Assembly: GCA_015680685.1 (NCBI GenBank)
Contig: MNCI01027053.1
Coordinates: 1-64,000, forward strand
From: Gnetum montanum
Taxonomy: Eukaryota > Streptophyta > Gnetopsida > Gnetales > Gnetaceae
Direction: 5' to 3'
Length of the DNA stretch: 64,000 nt
Position 1 is the stretch's first letter. Every line of letters begins with the position of its first letter. The notes beneath the pieces were generated by a model, which was given only the letters and a program-made list of their open reading frames with translations, did not search any database and had not been told where the DNA came from. The translations under genes were made by a program, and so were the position numbers. Positions 58,390 to 64,000 of this stretch are shown here, one piece after another.

Positions 58390-58800
58390 GCTGCCAGTTT
58401 ATAGTCATGGTGGACTGTCGTGGGTTCGTTTTACATCATAACCCATTGGACGGTGCCAGTTTAGCATCGTAGCAGACGGTACACTGCTAGTTTATAGTCC
58501 TGGCAGACTGTGAAGAGGCAAACCAGTTTATAGTCTTAGCGGACTCTGGCGAATGAAACTATGGCAGTTTAAAGTCATACTGGATGGGTTCTAGTTTATT
58601 GTCATTATGGACGAACTGTGGTGCCAGTTTATCATCGTAACACTAGGATGTTCTGTGGTATCAGTTTACCGTCATGATTCTAGGACGTTCTGTGGTATCA
58701 TTTTACCGTCATGATTCCAGGATGTTATGTGGTATTAGTTTACCGTCATGATTCTAGGATGTTCTGTGGTATTAGTTTACCGTCATGATTCCAGGACGTG
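58390..58800. repeat. CAGTTTA-type repeats and 37-bp tandem array
   Basis: Irregular repeats with the core CAGTTTATAGTC (at about 58,396, 58,459, 58,486, 58,525, 58,567, 58,590, 58,624) pass into a regular array with a period of exactly 37 bases (starts 58,645, 58,682, 58,719, 58,756, 58,793; unit AGGACGTTCTGTGGTATCAG plus TTTACCGTCATGATTCT). Position between pol and 3' LTR fits the hypervariable 3' UTR of Tat elements. Confidence 0.85.
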
Positions 58801-58819
58801 TGCGTACCTGAGTTCATGC

Positions 58820-59932
58820 TCAAATGTAGAATGGTTTCAAGTACAAGTGGTTCTTCAGATGTGCAAGTTCATTAGCGTTCATGTCAGCTAGTTTAAATGC
58901 TCCATTGTCGAATGCTTTGGTGACCAAGTAGGGTCCTTCCCAGTTGGCTGAGAATTTTTCTGGGAGTTCCCAAATGGCTTTGAGTACAAGGTTGCCTTCC
59001 TTAATCGAGCACTTATGAATATCGTGCTGATGCCGCTGTCGTTGTTGCTTTTGGTACCATTTGATCTGATTGAGTGCATGTGTGCGTTCCTCCTCCACCG
59101 AGTCCAAGTCAACAATGTGCAAGTCATTGTTTTGATCTTCGTTGAGGAGTCTAGAGAGCGTGATTCTTAAGGATGGTACCTGCAACTCCAAAGGTAAAAT
59201 AGCTTCTGAACCATAAACAAAACTATATGGCATTTTACTTGTGGAAGTCCGATGCATGGTGCGATAAGCCCATAGTGCATATACTAACTATTCATGCCAT
59301 TTTCTATTGGTTTGTGTACGCATCTTCTTTAGCACTGAGATGATGATCTTATTTGTAGCTTCAGCTTGTCCATTGCTCTGAGGGTAGTAAGGAGATGAAA
59401 ATGAATGTTTGATCCCTAGGCCTTCACAGAAAGTTCTAGTTTCGGCATTGCTGAACTGTGGCCCGTTGTCAGTGATGACGGTCATCGGAATGCCAAAACG
59501 AGTCACAATGTTTTCTAGAATGAATTTGCATATGTGTTTGGATGTGGTCTTTCTAAGGGTAATAGCTTTTACCCATTTTGTGAAATATTCTGTCACGGTT
59601 ATGATAAAGCTATGCCCTGCAGAAGATGGGGGAGTTATTGGTCCAATGATGTCTAACCCCCTTTTCTGGAAAGGCCATGTGATTTGAGATGTATGCAATT
59701 CATTGGGTGGGACATGTATGAGATTACCATGCTTTTGACACATATCACACGTTTTGACCTTGGAGGCACAGTCGTACTCCATGTGTGGCCAATAGTACCC
59801 TAAATGCCTTATTTTGGTCGCCATTGCTTTGGGCGCTATGTGCCCTCCGTAGAGTACTTGCTCCACGATGGTCTGGCCATCTGTGCTACTAACACATCTT
59901 AACAGGATACCTTCATAGGATCTATGACACAA
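58820..59932 (-). pseudogene. Tat-like integrase
   Basis: Two frames in phase (59,932-59,288 and 59,257-58,820) are separated by a single TAG near 59,285 (Trp/Gln context before AYRTMHRTST). Zinc finger: YGGHIAPKAMATKIRHLGYYWPHM...CDMCQKHG with the HHCC ligands present. Core: GLDIIGPITPP, TVTEYFTKWVKAI (the usual TD/D acid is TE here), RFGIPMTVITDNGPQFSN, YYPQSNGQAEATNKII (third catalytic Glu). C-terminus: PYSFVYGSEAILPLEL, then LVLKAIWELPEKFSANWEGPYLV and HLKNHLYLKPFYI. Length and order match Tat integrases. Catalyses insertion of the cDNA when intact; the first catalytic acid is Asp in DIIGP or in the EYFTKW position, so activity is uncertain. Confidence 0.88.
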
Positions 59933-59983
59933 CGTGTCACCTACTAATGCATACTGTCGAGAACGTTTTTGTACTGCGTCCTT

Positions 59984-60675
59984 TTATGCATTCGTCAAAT
60001 GTTGAGGTGGTTCACCGTGTAAAAGGTACTCCTTTATGTCGTCGTACCATTCTATGGCTTGCATTGTACTAACGGATGCGATCGGTAATTCATCGGGAGT
60101 ATCAGTTACGGGTTTGGTACAACTGATTATAGAACTAGGCAACATGTGGAACATGTTTGGCGATATGTTTAGAGCTAACGTGGCAAGTGCATCTGCAATG
60201 GTGTTATCATTTCTGGAGACATGTTGCACATCTATATTTTCGATTCGCTTCAGTAAGTGCTTAGTCAAATCACAATATGGTTGTAAGTGTTGGGCTTTAC
60301 ATGCAAAAACATCTGTGACTTGATTGAGAACTAATTGTGAGTCACCTCTAAGTACCAGTCGTGTGATGTTTGAAGCTAGTGCTACCATGAGACCTCTATG
60401 GAGACCTTCGTACTCTGTTACATTGTTGGTACAGTGAAAGTCAAAACAATAAGCAAAGGGTCAACACTTCCCTCTCAAGAGGTGGATGCTCCATCAAAGT
60501 TCAAAATGGCATCATAGTCATCGGGTACTATGTCTATTGCACCCACAATTTCATCAGGGAACTCTGGCTCTATTGTTGCCTGATCGTACGTTGGTGATGC
60601 AATCATTTGATTTGCTATGGATTGACCTTTGATTGATGATTGTGCTATGTAATGTAGGTCAAGCTCAGCTATCAT
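59984..60675 (-). pseudogene. Tat-like second RNase H domain, one frameshift
   Basis: From 60,675: ELDLHYIAQSSIKGQSIANQMIA (the tether before the second RNase H; family ExDIxYxxxxAIKGQALADFLA), PDDYDAILNFDGASTS with the first catalytic Asp, then a frameshift near 60,470. Frame 2 starts ahead of MVALASNITRLVLRGDSQLVLNQV (catalytic Asp in GDSQLV), then YCDLTKHLLKRIENIDVQHVSRNDNTIADALATLAL (last catalytic Asp in ADALA). The TAG/TGA stops fall before 60,475. A second, cellular-like RNase H is the hallmark of the Tat lineage. Confidence 0.85.
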
Positions 60676-61038
60676 GGCTTTCCAATGAGCTATTCTACTT
60701 GACTCATAAATGTTTCCTGTGATGGCTCTGAGTACATTATCCTTGCAGATTATATTGACTTGGTTACGGAAGAGGTAATGTCACCATTTATTTAAGGTAA
60801 AGAAAAGGGCTAAGCATGACCTTTCCACCTCATTGTACCTCTTCTCATGGGCTACTAATGCATGGCTTAAGTAATAAACAGGGACTTTAGTTCCGTCATC
60901 TTGTTTTTGGCAAAACATAGATGCGATTGATGAGTCCAAAGTGGCAAGGTAGATGTAGAATGGTTTATCATTTTGAGGTGGATAAACTATGGGTAGTTGA
61001 GCAAGTGTTGTTTTAATGTTGTCAAAGGCTTCTTGGCA
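60676..61038 (-). pseudogene. Tat-like RT-linked RNase H
   Basis: In phase with RT after a stop at 61,036: FDNIKTTLAQLPIVYPP, FYIYLATLDSSIASMF, then KVPVYYLSHALVAHEKRYNEVERSCLALFFTLNKW, and a TGA before HYLFRNQVNIIC. It matches the degenerate first RNase H of Tat elements (LYLAVSExAVSAVLVRE...QxPVYYVSxxLxxAExRYxxLExxALALVxAxRKLRxYFxxHxxxV). Confidence 0.82.
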
Positions 61039-61770
61039 CTACTGAGTCCATTCAAAATGGACATCCTTATGCAACAAATGCTGCATAGGACTCAACTTGT
61101 CCTTCAATTTCTCTATGAATCGTCTAATGAATTGTAGTCTACCTTGTAGACCGCGAAGTTCGGTAAGGTTGCTGGGTGGCTTTAAGTTTGTTATGGCCTT
61201 AACCTTATCGGGGTCTACTCGTATCCCTACTTCTGAGGCTATGAATCTAAGGATTTTGCCTGTTTTGACTCCAAAGACACATTTCTTTGGGTTAAGTCTC
61301 AACTCATATTTTAAACAACATTTTAGTACCAAGTTAAGATCTTGTACGTGTTGTTCTAATGTCTTTGATTTAACCATGATATCATCTACATAGTCGTTGA
61401 GCGAGTTGAAGATATAATCGCTAAAGATAAATATCATCACTCTTTGGTATGTAGCACTGGCATTCTTGAGACCGAATGGCATCATCGTGTAGCAAAAAGT
61501 ACCCCATGGTGTCATAAAGGTCGTCCTAAGTTGATGCTCAGGGTTAATCCGAATCTGGTTATATCTTGAAAAGCCATCCATAAAAGATAATAAGGCATGC
61601 CCAGCGGTCGAGTCAACTAGTTGATCAATGCTGGGTAGGGGGAAATCATCTTTTATCATTGCAACATTGAGGTCCCGAAAGTCAATGCATAGGCGAATGC
61701 TTCCGTTCTTCTTTGGGACAATGACCATGTTGGATACCCAATTAGCATAGTCAATAGCCCAAATGAAACC
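61039..61770 (-). pseudogene. Tat-like reverse transcriptase
   Basis: Stop-free for 229 codons (61,728-61,039). Motifs: MVIVPKKNGSIRLCIDFRDLNVA, FPLPSIDQLVDSTAGHALLSFMDGFSRYNQI, TFMTPWGTFCYTMMPFGLKNASATYQR, YVDDIMVKSKTLEQHVQDL (catalytic YVDD at about 61,382-61,395 intact), LRLNPKKCVFGVKTGKILRF, GIRVDPDKVKAI, and LRGLQGRLQFIRRFIEKL, the Tat signature at the RT/RNase H border. Of all RT remnants in the window this is the only one with all core motifs intact. A TAG at 61,771 separates it from the upstream frame. Confidence 0.9.
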
Positions 61771-61773
61771 AGC

Positions 61774-62310
61774 CTAATAAAGTTTGGTGATTTCATTATG
61801 GACTGCCAATGCTACCTTGGGCTTAACCTTACATGCTTTTTGTTTCACTGGTCTTAACCCAGGCATGTCAGTGTAAGACCAAGCCAACATTTTTATGTTG
61901 TTTTTAAGTACTTGTGCTATGTCATTGGCTAATTGCGGGCTTAACAATGTACTTAGTTTTAGGATTTTAACTTCGCCATCTGGCACGGTAATGGGGACTT
62001 CGGCCAAGGGGTCTTCGGTAATGCTATCTATTTCTAGGTCCAGAGTCTTGGTCATCATTTCAAAACAATCTAATGTTTGTTGAGTTGATGCCACAAAAGT
62101 GTCGTTTGTTGTTGAGCCTAAATCAATAGACTCCATGTTGATTTCTCATGTGATCATTCCGTGCAGTCCATTGATAGACAATGGTAAGAATAATTTCTTA
62201 TCATCCATGATGTTTTCTCTTACCAATAAATAGTGGGTAGTGTCAATCAGGTGGTTGGTTATTTTCGGATGTAAGTAGTTTATGTGTTTATGCATCTAAA
62301 CTAGACTAAG
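61774..62310 (-). pseudogene. Tat-like pol region upstream of RT
   Basis: In phase with RT. VKILKLSTLLSPQLANDIAQVLKNNIKMLAWSYTDMPGLRP (61,845-61,975) matches the conserved block before gypsy RT (xxxIGxxLxxxxxxxLxxxLxxNxDVFAWSxxDMPGIDP). Further upstream LFLPLSINGLHGMIT precedes a TGA. The protease D-S/T-G motif is not found before similarity ends near 62,310. Confidence 0.75.
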
Positions 62311-62348
62311 GTATGCGATGATAATTTATCATCATATCCAGACGCATG

Positions 62349-62463
62349 GTAGTTTAAGGCCTTATCGGGTCGATTGTGGCAGTTTAAGGCCTTACCGGGC
62401 CGATTGTGGTAGTTTAAGGCCTTACCAGGCCGATTGCGGCAGTTTAAGGCCTTACCGGGCCGA
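62349..62463 (+). repeat. 30-bp tandem array
   Basis: AGTTTAAGGC starts at 62,351, 62,381, 62,411 and 62,441: four units of exactly 30 bases containing AGGCCTTACCGGGCCGATTG, CpG sites largely kept. The core CAGTTTAAGGCC resembles the CAGTTTATAGTC core at 58,390-58,640. Being a multiple of three and stop-free, it also gives a decapeptide repeat in one plus frame, with no sign that this is translated. Confidence 0.88.
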
Positions 62464-62959
62464 CGATTGTTCGTTCATGATGTCTGTACAATTTGTAATC
62501 ATTATCGAGTATGAAACTGCCAGATAAGGAGTTTGCGGTAAAATGTTTAGTGTGGGCAACAGGAGTTGCTTCGCAAGAGAATATTGCATGTGGGTAGTAT
62601 TCATCCCAGTATATCATTGTTTTTGCTTTTTTTTTACTCATTATCCTTGCTTCTGTGTTATTCTTATGTATTTACACATTCTTTGTATTTTGGTTAATTT
62701 TTAAATTAATTAAATAAATTATTTCAAGGTACCCTCGACATGTTTAATGCGGAGTGTATAAATAGGGGTTGGCATGAACCGCAAGATAGCCGCGACCAAG
62801 TTCGAGTGTGAACGTCCCAGCGTGAACCCCCAAAAGCTCAAGCGTGAACCTATTTTTGCATTGTCAGCATGAAGGTGAAGATCTAGCTGTAGGGGGAGGT
62901 AGGCAAGGGTTGGGTGCATTGGAGGTGGCTTCAGGGCACGGAGAGTCGAATGAGAGCAT
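62464..62959 (+). promoter_or_regulatory. Non-coding stretch with TATA box
   Basis: GTATAAATAGGGG at about 62,756-62,768 on the plus strand is a strong TATA box. It lies about 870 bases upstream of the FCP1-like exon and just upstream of CpG-rich repeats, so it may drive that gene or belong to an LTR. Confidence 0.4.
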
Positions 62960-63165
62960 CCAGCATGCAGCTTCAAACCCCAGCGTGCAAGATTCGACGT
63001 AAACGCAGCGTTCAGGGACGAAACCCCAACATGTAGGGTTTGGCGTAAATGTTGTATGCAGGGATGAAACCCCAACGTGCAAGGTTCGACGTAAATGCTG
63101 TGTGTAGGGATGAAACCCCAGAGTGCAGGGTTCGGCGTAAACGCAACATGCCAAGGTTCAGTGTG
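62960..63165. repeat. 46-bp tandem array
   Basis: AAACCCC recurs at 62,975, 63,021, 63,067 and 63,113, a period of exactly 46 bases. Units contain CGTGCARGGTTCGACGTAAA. CpG sites are mostly intact. Confidence 0.88.
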
Positions 63166-63623
63166 AACGCAATGATGAGCAAGGGCAAGCAAGTAGAAGG
63201 CCAAGGGAGGAAGGAGCCTAGCTTGACCTTCACCGAAGAGAGTGAAGCAATGCTCCAGTGTCTGCCTAGACCTAGGATTCCCTAATGGTCAGGATCAACA
63301 TGTAGGTAGGCTCTGACCTTTTGTCAAAATTTGTGTTTTCGCCCACTATTCCTGTCGATTTTCCCATTGCGTAGCGTAAATGTTTCCATAGTATAAGGTT
63401 TCTGTATCTTGAAGGTTGGGGTCAAAATACTCACTGTGTGGGGTTAGTGTGGTCACATTCTAGCGTGCAATGTGTCAGCATGCAGGGTCTACACGCTGAT
63501 TTTTCCAACGTGCAGCGTCTGCACGCTGAGCGTGATGCTGGGAATTTTTCTAAGTGTTGGCCCCCTAGTTGTAGAACCTTATTTTTACGTGATTTATTAA
63601 CCCTGTTTCTTGAATACATGCAG
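63166..63623 (+). other. Probable intron or leader before the FCP1-like exon
   Basis: Contains GCGTGCAGCGTCTGCACGC-type words at 63,462-63,532 and ends in a good plant 3' splice site: the T/C-rich CCCTGTTTCTTGAATACATGCAG before 63,624, with a branch-like TTTATTAAC at about 63,593-63,601. Confidence 0.4.
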
Positions 63624-64000
63624 GGATACCAAACATTTCCTCTTGATGGTTGAGCTTGTTGGAGTTCTGACATGGTTTGGTCCAACTGATTCTGACGAGC
63701 CAATTCCTAATATGACCATTGACCGCAATGGGGTATGGGTCAGAGAAGGGGCCTGTGAATTTCTTGCCTTTATCTTAGAAAAATTTAATGTGGTAATACG
63801 ATTGCATATAAGTGAACAATTAGCGTTGAGTGTGCTTGAGACTATGTTACTAGGATCTTCGAATGGCATTGTGGCTTTCATGGTGAACATCGATGAGGGA
63901 CTACTTACGCTTGAGGACGGTCCCTCTGGAGGGCCCAGATATACCCATCCATTATCGCGCGTGTGGGACCTATTGTCACATGGCTCTCACCACATCAATA
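63624..64000 (+). CDS. FCP1/NIF-like HAD phosphatase-like exon, partial
   Basis: An open frame of about 125 codons runs from the splice-like site to the right edge; first ATG at 63,646. Reading: KHFLLMVELVGVLTWFG, then NGVWVREGACEFLAFILEKF, VVIRLHISEQLALSVLETML, HPLSRVWDLLSHGSHHIN. It follows the FCP1/NLI-interacting-factor fold order: LLxLDLNGxL (catalytic DxDx(T/V)), VxxRPGxxEFLxFxxExFxVxVWTSA, then LxxVWxxxxxYNxxNTLLxDD (the last part beyond the window). The catalytic DLDG/DLNG is ELVG here, so both aspartates are replaced, and the WTSA motif is RLHI. If expressed it would be a pseudophosphatase. No stop or frameshift in 377 bases, and a higher GC content than most of the window, argue for selection or recent origin. 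Confidence 0.5.

Larger units (their letters stand above)
58390..62310 (-). mobile_element. Ty3/gypsy Tat-like element, 5' truncated, fairly well preserved
   Basis: The minus strand encodes RT, RNase H, a second RNase H (the extra domain typical of Tat/Ogre elements) and integrase. It has one frameshift (about 60,390-60,475) and few stops from 62,136 to 58,820. A tandem-repeat region (58,390-58,800) follows pol, as known for Tat elements, whose 3' untranslated region is hypervariable. Gag and protease are missing: similarity stops near 62,310, where unrelated tandem repeats begin. It is much younger than the other elements in the window, with more intact codons and CpG sites. Confidence 0.82.

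Noticed and set aside
62719-63204. A 161-codon minus-strand frame with repeated peptides
   Set aside because: The repeats come from the 46-bp tandem array; overlapping frames are also open, and no domain is seen.
1-64000. tRNA, rRNA, CRISPR arrays, bacterial operons, organellar DNA insertions
   Set aside because: Scanned by eye for conserved blocks; the only tRNA-related sequences are retroelement primer-binding sites, and no spaced direct-repeat array with unique spacers exists.

Overview
The window looks like nuclear DNA of a seed plant with a large, repeat-dominated, AT-rich genome. A gymnosperm fits best, but that is inference from the density and age of the retrotransposons; nothing in the sequence names a species. 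No intact host gene, tRNA, rRNA, CRISPR array or bacterial-type operon was found. Most of the sequence is layered LTR retrotransposons of the Ty3/gypsy (Athila-like, chromovirus, Tat-like) and Ty1/copia types, broken by stop codons that are mostly TAG or TAA where a glutamine, tryptophan or arginine codon is expected.

Layout. 1-2.0 kb: two exons of a broken AVT6-like amino-acid transporter gene (minus). 2.0-4.9 kb: a long repeat carrying a decayed CCR4-type nuclease fragment; a second copy lies at 52.6-54.9 kb. 4.9-14.9 kb: an old Athila-like gypsy element (plus) and the start of an unidentified second element. 14.9-16.56 kb: 5' LTR and gag start of a copia element (minus). 16.56-24.32 kb: a chromovirus (plus) with a 3.16-kb 3' LTR. 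24.32-31.7 kb: a copia element (minus) whose gag is split by a 5.1-kb composite (26,353-31,487). The composite is a gag-only element (about 840 codons, no pol) ending in two LTRs in inverted orientation, which form a large hairpin. 34.5-35.3 kb: an inverted repeat. 37.35-45.9 kb: a three-level nest. A copia pol (plus) is split by a gag-only copia element (38,572-45,720, exact AAGAG target duplication), which is itself split by a solo LTR (42,791-44,034). 46.9-51.2 kb: short repeats, an LTR-like region and a GC-richer segment, then a 627-base assembly gap. 52.6-55.6 kb: the second CCR4 repeat, a short LTR and a tandemly duplicated promoter. 56-62.3 kb: a comparatively fresh Tat-like gypsy element (minus) with a tandem-repeat 3' region. 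62.3-64 kb: CpG-rich tandem arrays, then an open exon resembling an FCP1/NIF-type phosphatase domain without its catalytic aspartates, running off the right edge.

The most unusual signals are the composite gag-only element with its inverted LTR pair; the palindromic AGACGTCT-like motif arrays shared by the LTRs of three different families; the duplicated CCR4-type fragments; and the FCP1-like exon. Coordinates of decayed domains were read by eye from translations and are approximate unless a boundary is argued from terminal repeats or target duplications.
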